From Cereibacter sphaeroides (GTDB taxonomy: Bacteria; Pseudomonadota; Alphaproteobacteria; Rhodobacterales; Rhodobacteraceae), in contig QFQS01000001.1 in the NCBI GenBank assembly GCA_003243455.1, positions 1,364,001 to 1,428,000 on the forward strand: a stretch of 64,000 nucleotides of DNA. The letters run 5' to 3'. A program made the position numbers and the translations under genes. Below, piece after piece: positions 37,974 through 45,227 of this stretch; positions within the stretch are counted from its first letter, which is position 1, and every line of letters starts with the position of its first letter. The notes under the pieces were generated by a model. It did not search any database. It was given only the letters and a program-made list of their open reading frames with translations, and was not told where the DNA came from.

Positions 37974-39302
37974 TCAGGCGTCGTCCGAGGCATCCCATGT
38001 ATCGGCGTTCAACCGATCCAGCCTTGCGCGCACCGACAGACCATGCGCCTCCAGACTTTCCGACTGGGCAAGACGCTCGGCCGCAGGGCCGATGGCCGCC
38101 AAAGCCTCTGGCGTCATGTGGGCCAGTGTCGTGCGTTTCAGAAAATCCATCACCGACAATCCGCTTGAAAACCGCGCCGACCGCGCGGTGGGCAGAACAT
38201 GGTTCGGACCGCCGACATAGTCGCCAATCGCCTCGGGCGTCCATGCACCAAGGAATATCGCCCCCGCATTGCGGATACGTTCGGCCAGCGCCTCTGGCTG
38301 CTGCACGCAAAGCTCCAGATGCTCTGGCGCGATCCGGTCGCATAGCACCGCCGCTTCGCCAAGGTCGCGGACAAGGATCACTGCGCCGTTCGTGGCCCAG
38401 CTTGCGCCGGCAATCGCCCTGCGTTCCAGCGTTTGCAGCCGCGTCTCGACAGCCGCTGCCACGGCCCGCCCGAAGGCTTCGCTCGTGGTTATCAGGATCG
38501 ACTGCGCGCTTTCATCGTGTTCGGCCTGGCTCAGCAGGTCCAGTGCGATCCAGTCGGGGTCGTTATGCTCATCGGCGATGACGAGGATCTCGGACGGTCC
38601 GGCGATCATGTCGATGCCGACGCGACCGAACACGCGGCGCTTCGCCGCCGCCACCCACGCGTTACCCGGCCCGGTGATCTTGTCCACCGGCGCTACCGTT
38701 TCGGTGCCATAGGCCATGGCGGCAATCGCCTGCGCGCCACCGATGCGGTAGACCTGATCCACCCCCGCCAGCCGCGCAGCGAACAGGACAAGCGGATTGG
38801 TCACGCCCCCCGGCGTGGGGCAGCAGATAGCCAGCCGTTCCACCCCCGCCACGCGCGCCGGAATGGCATTCATCAGCACCGAGGACGGATAGGATGCCAG
38901 TCCTCCCGGTACATAAAGCCCGGCGGCACCCACTGCGGTCCAGCGCCAGCCAAGCATCGCGCCCGTCGGCTCTTCCCACATCGCATCCTGCGGCATCTGG
39001 CGTTCGTGATAGGAGCGGATGCGGGCGGCAGCCAGTTCCAGCGCCTGACGATCCTCGGGCGAAACGCGCGCGATCTCGACATCAATCTCCGCTTCGGTGA
39101 AAGCCATCGTCAATGGCGTCAGTTGCAAGCGGTCGTGTCGCGCCGTCAACTCGATCACAGCCTGATCGCCCCTTTGGCGAACATCGGCGATGATTGCCGC
39201 CACGGCCGCATCGACGTCCTCCGCCTCTTCGCGCTTCATCGAAAGCAGCTTTGAGAAAGCCGTCTCGAATGCCGGATCGGCAGAGGAAAGGAACATAGGC
39301 AT
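37974..39302 (-). CDS. hisD: Histidinol dehydrogenase
   Basis: A 442-aa zinc enzyme catalysing the last two steps of histidine synthesis. The zinc/catalytic region includes IAGPSEILVIADEHNDPDWI, LLSQAEHDESAQ and RIAPEHLELCVQQPE; GGPNHVLPTA is near the C-terminus. The start MPMFLSSADPAFE has CAGGAG upstream. It is the only histidine gene here and is part of the murA-yacG housekeeping cluster. Confidence 0.98.
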   Translation of the reverse strand: MPMFLSSADPAFETAFSKLLSMKREEAEDVDAAVAAIIADVRQRGDQAVIELTARHDRLQLTPLTMAFTEAEIDVEIARVSPEDRQALELAAARIRSYHERQMPQDAMWEEPTGAMLGWRWTAVGAAGLYVPGGLASYPSSVLMNAIPARVAGVERLAICCPTPGGVTNPLVLFAARLAGVDQVYRIGGAQAIAAMAYGTETVAPVDKITGPGNAWVAAAKRRVFGRVGIDMIAGPSEILVIADEHNDPDWIALDLLSQAEHDESAQSILITTSEAFGRAVAAAVETRLQTLERRAIAGASWATNGAVILVRDLGEAAVLCDRIAPEHLELCVQQPEALAERIRNAGAIFLGAWTPEAIGDYVGGPNHVLPTARSARFSSGLSVMDFLKRTTLAHMTPEALAAIGPAAERLAQSESLEAHGLSVRARLDRLNADTWDASDDA

Positions 39303-39425
39303 AGGCGAAACTCCTGTCGTGCCGACTTAGCGTGACGTGCAAGCAGGCTCAAGCGTGGGAACCATGCCACGCCCGAGCATGCTTTAGCGGATTCATTGCT
39401 GGCAAAATATCGTTAAGCGAAAATA

Positions 39426-39464
39426 GTGCACGTTTGTGCATGTTGTAATTCTTGTTAATGCACG
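39426..39464. promoter_or_regulatory. Repeated GTGCA/TGCAC elements before the DeoR-type gene
   Basis: Three related hexamers, GTGCAC (39426), GTGCAT (39436) and ATGCAC (39458), lie just upstream of the regulator start; the last two form an inverted pair. DeoR-family repressors often bind such repeats and autoregulate. Candidate operator from sequence only. Confidence 0.45.
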
Positions 39465-39477
39465 ATATCGAAGCGGC

Positions 39478-40266
39478 ATGAGTCGCCAAAGCACCATCGA
39501 CATTCCTCTTGCCCGCCGGGATGAAATTGCCCTGCGTCTGGTCGGTGGCCAGCAGGTAGGGGCTTCCGAACTGGCGCAGGAATTCGGCGTGTCTGATGAC
39601 GCCATACGCCGCGATTTGCGGGCGCTCGCGGCGCAGGGCCTGTGCCGACGCGTGTATGGTGGCGCCCTGCCACCTTCTCCCGCTGGAACCTCCATGGCGG
39701 TACGGATCGGTGAGGACCGTGAACGGAAAGATGCGCTGGCCATTCGCGCCGCAGCCCTCATCGCGCCCGGTGAATTCCTGTTCCTTGACAGCGGCAGCAC
39801 CAACCTTGCGCTGGCCAGCCATCTGCCTCCGGATCACAACCTGACTGTTGCGACCAACTCTATCGACATCGCATCGGTCCTGATGCCCCGACGTGACCTG
39901 CGGCTGATCATGGTCGGCGGGGTCGTAAACACTTACGTGGGAAGTGCCGTAGATGTGGATGCGGCAATGGCCGTCTCACGCATGAATCTTGATCGGGTCG
40001 TCCTGGGGGCCTGCTCGGTTTCTATCAACGGCGGTATCAGCGCCTTTGATCCCGACGATGCGGCCTTCAAACGCACATTGCTTGGCGTCGCGCGCCAATG
40101 CCTTGTGCTGTCTACCACCAAAAAGCTGGGCACAAGCGGCCCATATCGTGTTGCAGCAATCCCTGAGGTCGGGACAATGATCGTCGAGGAAGACGCGGAG
40201 GTGGCCATCATCGACGCGCTGACCCGAGCGGGCACCACGGTTTTGCGCGCCGACCCGCCAAATTGA
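39478..40266 (+). CDS. DeoR family transcriptional regulator
   Basis: A 262-aa regulator. The DeoR helix-turn-helix is GASELAQEFGVSDDAIRRDL with LCRRVYGGALP following, then a sugar-phosphate-sensing domain with LDSGSTNLALASHLP and LSTTKKLGTSGPYRVA. The effector is probably a phosphorylated sugar or related metabolite. ATG 39478 fits the family start; an in-frame ATG at 39436 lies inside the putative operator. It is followed 20 bases later by an MFS gene. Confidence 0.93.
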   Translation: MSRQSTIDIPLARRDEIALRLVGGQQVGASELAQEFGVSDDAIRRDLRALAAQGLCRRVYGGALPPSPAGTSMAVRIGEDRERKDALAIRAAALIAPGEFLFLDSGSTNLALASHLPPDHNLTVATNSIDIASVLMPRRDLRLIMVGGVVNTYVGSAVDVDAAMAVSRMNLDRVVLGACSVSINGGISAFDPDDAAFKRTLLGVARQCLVLSTTKKLGTSGPYRVAAIPEVGTMIVEEDAEVAIIDALTRAGTTVLRADPPN

Positions 40267-40286
40267 TCCCTAGACGGAATATCCAG

Positions 40287-41423
40287 ATGACCAGCGCCAA
40301 CACGCCGGCGACACGGCTTGCGACCCGCCTCGCCTTTCTTGTCGCGGGTTTCGGCATGGCGGCTTGGGCGCCGCTGGTGCCCTTCGCCAAGGAAAGGCTA
40401 GGCGTTGACGATGCCGTGCTGGGGATATTGCTGCTGTGTCTGGGCTTGGGTTCTGTGCTGGCGATGATGCTGACAGGCGTTCTCAGCACAAGGTTTGGAG
40501 CGAAACCCATCATTCTTGCCGGTGGAATCGGGCTTGCGGTGGTTCTGCCGCTTCTGACGATCGCCTCGACGCCCCTGACGCTGGGCATCGCGCTGCTGGC
40601 CTTCGGCGCGTCGCTAGGATCAATCGACGTCGCAATGAACCTACACGCCGTTGAGGTCGAGCGGGCTGCAGGACGGCCGATGATGTCTGGCTTTCATGCC
40701 CTGTTCAGCATCGGCGGACTGGCGGGCGCCACCCTGATGACCGTGCTTCTGTCGGTGCGTGCCGGTCCGACACAAAGTGCGCTGCTGTGCACCGCCCTGA
40801 TGGCTATGGCTATCTTTGTCATCTCCCCAAGGCTTCTGCGCACCGCCCCGGACAGCGGTGGGCCGCTTTTCGTGGCACCACACGGCATCGTTCTGCTGCT
40901 CGCCGCGTTGACTTGCATCATCTTCCTTGCGGAAGGCGCGATGCTTGACTGGGGTGCGCTCTACATCACCGATGCCAATCTGATGCCGCCAGCCCAGGCC
41001 GGACTGGGCTACATCCTGTTCTCTGTGACAATGACGATTGGCCGACTTACCGGTGACTGGATCACGGCAAGAATCGGCGACCGCATGACGCTGCTCTGGG
41101 GCGGCATGATAACGGTTCTGGGCTTTGCGGTCTTGCTGACGGCCCCGCAGGCGTTTCTGGCCCTGACCGGGTTCCTGCTGATCGGGTTGGGCGCATCGAA
41201 CATCGTCCCGGTGCTGTTCCGCCAGGCTGGGCGGCAAACGGTAATGCCGGCGGGTCTGGCGATCGCGGCTGTAACCACCTCCGGCTACGCCGGTATTCTT
41301 CTGGGACCGGCGCTGATTGGCTTCGCGGCCCATGCAGTCGGGCTGCAAACGTCTTTCTGGATGCTTGCGGCGCTCGTCGCGCTCGTGCCGTTGATGGGGC
41401 GTCGGGCAACAAGCGGCGGCTGA
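40287..41423 (+). CDS. MFS transporter
   Basis: A 378-aa major facilitator with about 12 hydrophobic segments. SIDVAMNLHAVEVERAAGRP and SGFHALFSIGGLAGATLMTV place it near the YbjJ-like MFS group. The loop SVTMTIGRLTGDWITARIG is the second-half MFS signature. ATG 40287 was chosen over the frame start at 40263, which overlaps deoR. Substrate unknown; co-location with deoR suggests a sugar or a sugar-derived compound. Confidence 0.9.
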   Translation: MTSANTPATRLATRLAFLVAGFGMAAWAPLVPFAKERLGVDDAVLGILLLCLGLGSVLAMMLTGVLSTRFGAKPIILAGGIGLAVVLPLLTIASTPLTLGIALLAFGASLGSIDVAMNLHAVEVERAAGRPMMSGFHALFSIGGLAGATLMTVLLSVRAGPTQSALLCTALMAMAIFVISPRLLRTAPDSGGPLFVAPHGIVLLLAALTCIIFLAEGAMLDWGALYITDANLMPPAQAGLGYILFSVTMTIGRLTGDWITARIGDRMTLLWGGMITVLGFAVLLTAPQAFLALTGFLLIGLGASNIVPVLFRQAGRQTVMPAGLAIAAVTTSGYAGILLGPALIGFAAHAVGLQTSFWMLAALVALVPLMGRRATSGG

Positions 41424-41426
41424 CGC

Positions 41427-41903
41427 CTATTCGGGATGGGTCGGCGCGTGGCGCGACGGAGCAGCATAGGGTCTGGTCACATCCTTCAGCAGCACTTCCA
41501 GCGCCTCGACGTCCAGTTCGACGGCGCCATCCCCCGCAAGCGTCAGGACAACCCGCCCGGCGGCATCTTCGCCGGAAAGGAAATCGACCGACAACAGCGA
41601 CAGCACCATGTCCTTGTCGGCCCGGTCGATACCCTGACTTCTGGCGGCAAGGACGCCTTCGACCACAAGCAGGCTCTGCACGCGCTCGAAATCTCGCCCG
41701 CCGCGCTCGGCCGCCTCACGATCTTCCCAGCGGAACCGGTTGATCAACAGCGCAAAACGGCGCTTTCCCGGCTGATAACGCATCTCGGTAATGGGAAAGA
41801 CCGCATCCTGCACCAGCGCGGCGATCACCGGCAGGTCATCGGCATCCATTGCTGCCAGGTGAAGCGGCGCCTCGTCTCCATCCTCGAAACGCGCATCAGC
41901 CAT
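41427..41903 (-). CDS. DUF2948 family protein
   Basis: A 158-aa conserved alphaproteobacterial protein. Signature stretches: LHLAAMDADDLPVIAALVQD, then VFPITEMRYQPGKRRFALLI and LAGDGAVELDVEALEVLLKD. No membrane segment. It follows murA directly (adjacent stop/start), and normally precedes hisD. The function is unknown. Confidence 0.93.
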   Translation of the reverse strand: MADARFEDGDEAPLHLAAMDADDLPVIAALVQDAVFPITEMRYQPGKRRFALLINRFRWEDREAAERGGRDFERVQSLLVVEGVLAARSQGIDRADKDMVLSLLSVDFLSGEDAAGRVVLTLAGDGAVELDVEALEVLLKDVTRPYAAPSRHAPTHPE

Positions 41904-43171
41904 CAGGCGGCAATCCTTTCGATCAGCGCACCGCAGGCCGACAGCTTTTCCTCGACCCGCTCATAACCGCGATCCAGGTGATACACGCGGCTGACCACAG
42001 TTTCGCCCTCGGCGGCCAGTGCGGCGAGGATGAGCGAAACCGAGGCGCGAAGGTCCGTCGCCATCACACGGGCGCCCTTCAGCTTGGACACACCCGTGAC
42101 CGTGGCCGTGCCGCCCTGCACCTCGATCCGCGCGCCCATGCGGCCCAGTTCAGGCGCATGCATGAAACGGTTTTCAAAGATCCGCTCCTCTAGCACCGAA
42201 GTCCCTTCGGCGGTGCAAAGCAGCGCCATCATCTGCGCCTGCAGATCGGTCGGGAAACCGGGGAACGGCTCGGTCACAACGTTGACTGCCTGCACCCGAC
42301 CATTGTGCCGGGAAACCTTCAGCCCGCGTTCCGTCTCTTCGACATTGATCCCGGCCGCGTCGAGCTTTTCACAGAACGCCCCGACAAGATCCATGCGCCC
42401 GCCCAGGCATTCGACCTCACCACCGCAGATCGCGGGGACGAGCATATAGGTGCCCAGTTCGATCCGGTCGGCGACAACCGGATGGGTCGCACCGCCAAGC
42501 GCATCGACCCCTTCGATGGTGATGGTCGCCGTCCCCTCGCCCTCGATCCGCGCGCCCATACGGCGCAGGCATTGCGCCAGATCGACGATCTCGGGTTCAC
42601 GCGCGGCGTTTTTCAGAACCGTGGTTCCCCGCGCCAGCGTTGCCGCCATCAGTGCGTTTTCCGTGGCCCCGACCGAGACGATGGGGAATTCGAAAACCGC
42701 GCCGGTCAGGCGGCCTTTCGGCGCCCGCGCATGAACATAGCCTTCGCGCAGATCAAGCTCGGCTCCCATCGCCTCGAGTGCCTTGAGGTGCAGGTCGACC
42801 GGCCGTGCCCCGATGGCGCAGCCACCAGGCAGCGACACAACCGCATGACCGTCGCGCGCCAGCATCGGCCCGAGAACCAGGATCGAGGCGCGCATCTTGC
42901 GCACGATGTCATAGTCAGCGGTGTGGTTGTTCAGATCATGCGAGGACAGCGCCAGCACCTGCCCGCTTTGCAGCGTGGCAACCTCGGCCCCCAGCGACTG
43001 CAGAAGCTGCGTCATGGTTCGGATGTCGGACAGGCGCGGCGCGTTGGTCAATGTCAGCGGCTGATCGGTCAGAAGGGTCGCCGGCATCAGCGTCAGACAG
43101 GCGTTCTTCGCCCCTGCAATCGCAATTTGCCCCTTAAGCGGGCCATTGCCCCGCACCAAAATCGAATCCAT
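41903..43171 (-). CDS. murA: UDP-N-acetylglucosamine 1-carboxyvinyltransferase
   Basis: A 422-aa enzyme, first committed step of peptidoglycan synthesis and target of fosfomycin. The catalytic cysteine is in LPGGCAIGARPVDLH (about residue 117). The N-terminal LKGQIAIAGAKNACLTLMPA and the internal TEPFPGFPTDLQAQMMALL are diagnostic. It is one base-pair step from DUF2948 and follows a 60-aa ORF by ten bases. Confidence 0.98.
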   Translation of the reverse strand: MDSILVRGNGPLKGQIAIAGAKNACLTLMPATLLTDQPLTLTNAPRLSDIRTMTQLLQSLGAEVATLQSGQVLALSSHDLNNHTADYDIVRKMRASILVLGPMLARDGHAVVSLPGGCAIGARPVDLHLKALEAMGAELDLREGYVHARAPKGRLTGAVFEFPIVSVGATENALMAATLARGTTVLKNAAREPEIVDLAQCLRRMGARIEGEGTATITIEGVDALGGATHPVVADRIELGTYMLVPAICGGEVECLGGRMDLVGAFCEKLDAAGINVEETERGLKVSRHNGRVQAVNVVTEPFPGFPTDLQAQMMALLCTAEGTSVLEERIFENRFMHAPELGRMGARIEVQGGTATVTGVSKLKGARVMATDLRASVSLILAALAAEGETVVSRVYHLDRGYERVEEKLSACGALIERIAA

Positions 43172-43181
43172 TTGCCTGCCC

Positions 43182-43364
43182 TCAATCCGTCTCTTGTTGC
43201 CGACCCTTGTCGGGGTCGGAGCGGTCCTTGGACCGCGCCCTTGCCTGTGCCTTGCGCCGCGCCATGTTCGCCTTCAGCGCGGCCTTCAGCCGATCCGCGC
43301 GCGCATCCGTTTGCACAGGTCGCGCCGGATCGCCATCAGGCGGAGGGCGGGTCTTGTCCGTCAT
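43182..43364 (-). CDS. Small basic hypothetical protein before murA
   Basis: A 60-aa very hydrophilic protein (MTDKTRPPPDGDPARPVQTD, then ADRLKAALKANMARRKAQAR). It has a strong ribosome site (AAGGAGAGCGTC) and ends ten bases before murA, so it is probably a real first gene of that operon. Similar short basic proteins precede murA in relatives. No known domain. Confidence 0.75.
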   Translation of the reverse strand: MTDKTRPPPDGDPARPVQTDARADRLKAALKANMARRKAQARARSKDRSDPDKGRQQETD

Positions 43365-43476
43365 GACGCTCTCCTTACCGCAGGCGCCGTCAGGGGTCCA
43401 GAACCGATGCCGGTTACCCCTTGCGCCGCGCCGGGATTGCGTCTAATCAGCCGCCCGAACCCAAGCGGTTCCCGGC

Positions 43477-43551
43477 GCTGCAGTAGCTCAGTGGTAGAGC
43501 ACACCCTTGGTAAGGGTGAGGTCGAGAGTTCAATCCTCTCTTGCAGCACCA
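43477..43551 (+). tRNA. tRNA-Thr (GGT)
   Basis: A complete 75-base cloverleaf: acceptor GCTGCAG/TTGCAGC, D arm GCTCAGTGGTAGAGC, anticodon loop TTGGTAA (anticodon GGT), T loop TTCAATC, encoded CCA. It stands between the divergent murA cluster and the aldolase gene. Confidence 0.98.
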
Positions 43552-43657
43552 TTGCTTCGCCAGTGCAGACCTACAAGTATGTCGAGCAGACCCGGGCACA
43601 TGGGAATCAATTTTTGCCGTTCTCCACGCCGCGGGAGTTGCATGGCACGGAGACGAC

Positions 43658-44314
43658 ATGAGCACCGACAACGGCCTGACGGAACTGGAAAAGCGCAGGT
43701 TCATCATCGAGCACTGTCTTGAGATGAATCTTAAGCAGCTTAACCAGGGCACGTCCGGCAATATCTCCATCCGACATGGAGATGGGCTTTTGATTACCCC
43801 AACCTCTATAGCCTACGAGAAGATGAAGCCCGAGGATATCGTATATCTGGACATGGACGGCACCGCAGCAGGCCAGCATGCCCCATCATCGGAATGGCGC
43901 ATTCATCGCGATATCATGAAGGCGCGGCCCGATGTGAACGGCATCGTCCATGCCCATGCAACCTATTGCACCATACTGTCGATCATGAACCTTGAAATCC
44001 CGCCGATCCACTACATGGTTGCTTTCGCTGGCGGGTCCAATGTCCGCGTGGCGCCCTACGCAATATTCGGTTCCGAAGAACTGTCCAGCAATGCGCTGAA
44101 GGCGCTGGAAGATCGCAACGCCTGCCTTCTGGAGCATCACGGCATGATCGCAGTGGGCAAATCACTGCCGCGCGCCATGTGGCTGGCCGTAGAAATCGAG
44201 ACACTCGCGCGTCAGTATCACGGCTGCCTGGCAATCGGCACGCCGCGGTTTTTGGCGGAAAAGCAGATCGAGGAGGTAGCCCAAAAGATCGCGGGATACG
44301 GGCATCAGGACTGA
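43658..44314 (+). CDS. Class II aldolase family protein (FucA-like)
   Basis: A 218-aa zinc enzyme of the fuculose-1-phosphate aldolase fold. Active-site pattern: NQGTSGNISIRHGDGLLITP, zinc histidines in VHAHATYC and LEHHGMIAVGKS. ATG 43658 has CGGAGACGAC upstream; the open frame to 43541 runs into the tRNA. The exact substrate is uncertain (fuculose-, ribulose- or methylthioribulose-type phosphates). It stands alone. Confidence 0.92.
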   Translation: MSTDNGLTELEKRRFIIEHCLEMNLKQLNQGTSGNISIRHGDGLLITPTSIAYEKMKPEDIVYLDMDGTAAGQHAPSSEWRIHRDIMKARPDVNGIVHAHATYCTILSIMNLEIPPIHYMVAFAGGSNVRVAPYAIFGSEELSSNALKALEDRNACLLEHHGMIAVGKSLPRAMWLAVEIETLARQYHGCLAIGTPRFLAEKQIEEVAQKIAGYGHQD

Positions 44315-44450
44315 TGCGCGTCCCCAGCGGCGTGAGGCTTCTGGACAGCGCCGTTGGATATCGCCCCCCTTGCGGCACCCCCCTCTTGCTGCGCCGCAGA
44401 ATCGTTACGTAGGCTGCCTATGTTCCAGCCAACAGAAACGAGGCGCGCAT

Positions 44451-45215
44451 ATGTTTTCGCTCACGGGGCAAAAGATCCTTGTCGTGGGGATTGCGAATGA
44501 CAATTCCGTCGCCTGGGGCTGCGCGAAGGCGTTCCGCCAGCAGGGCGCGGACCTTGCAATCACCTACCTGAACGAAAAGGCCGAACCCCATGTCCGGCCA
44601 CTCGCGGAAGAACTGGGCGCAAAGATAATCCTGCCGCTCGACGTCTCAAAACCGGGCGCGATGGAAGCAGTGTTCGAAACGATCGGCGAACGCTGGGGGC
44701 GGTTGGACACGCTGCTGCATTCCATCGCCTTCGCCCCGCGGGAAGACCTGCACGGTCGCGTCATCGACTGCTCTGCCGAGGGTTTCTCTCAGGGGATGGA
44801 CGTCTCGGTCCATTCCTTCCTTCGCATGATCCGTCTGGCCGAGCCGCTGATGACCGACGGCGGCACCTGCCTTTCGGTGTCCTTCTTCGGATCGTCCCGG
44901 GTGGTTCGGCACTACAACATGATGGGCCCGGTCAAGGCCGCGCTGGAAAGCGCCACGCGCTATGCCGCCGCCGAGCTGGGCGACAAGGGCATACGCGTCC
45001 ACGCGCTGTCGCCCGGACCGCTGCGCACCCGCGCCGCTTCTGGCATCGACCACTTTGACGAACTGTTGGAAACCGCCGCCGAACGCGCGCCGACGGGCCA
45101 GCTTGTGACCATCGACGACGTTGGCGCGATGGCCGCCTTCCTCGCCTCGCCCGAGGCGCGCAACCTGACCGGCGGTGTCCATGACATCGACGGCGGCTTT
45201 TCGATCACCGCCTGA
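44451..45215 (+). CDS. fabI: FabI-like enoyl-ACP reductase
   Basis: A 254-aa short-chain dehydrogenase of the FabI group: LVVGIANDNSVAWGCAKAFR for NAD binding and HYNMMGPVKAALESA with the catalytic Tyr-x6-Lys. By eye, the position of E. coli Tyr146 (in SYLGAER) is Phe here (SFFGSSR). It is followed 12 bases later by the DUF3141 gene and begins the C4 acyl operon, so it may be a specialised paralogue reducing crotonyl-type substrates rather than the main FabI. Confidence 0.9.
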   Translation: MFSLTGQKILVVGIANDNSVAWGCAKAFRQQGADLAITYLNEKAEPHVRPLAEELGAKIILPLDVSKPGAMEAVFETIGERWGRLDTLLHSIAFAPREDLHGRVIDCSAEGFSQGMDVSVHSFLRMIRLAEPLMTDGGTCLSVSFFGSSRVVRHYNMMGPVKAALESATRYAAAELGDKGIRVHALSPGPLRTRAASGIDHFDELLETAAERAPTGQLVTIDDVGAMAAFLASPEARNLTGGVHDIDGGFSITA

Positions 45216-45227
45216 AGGAACCCGACC

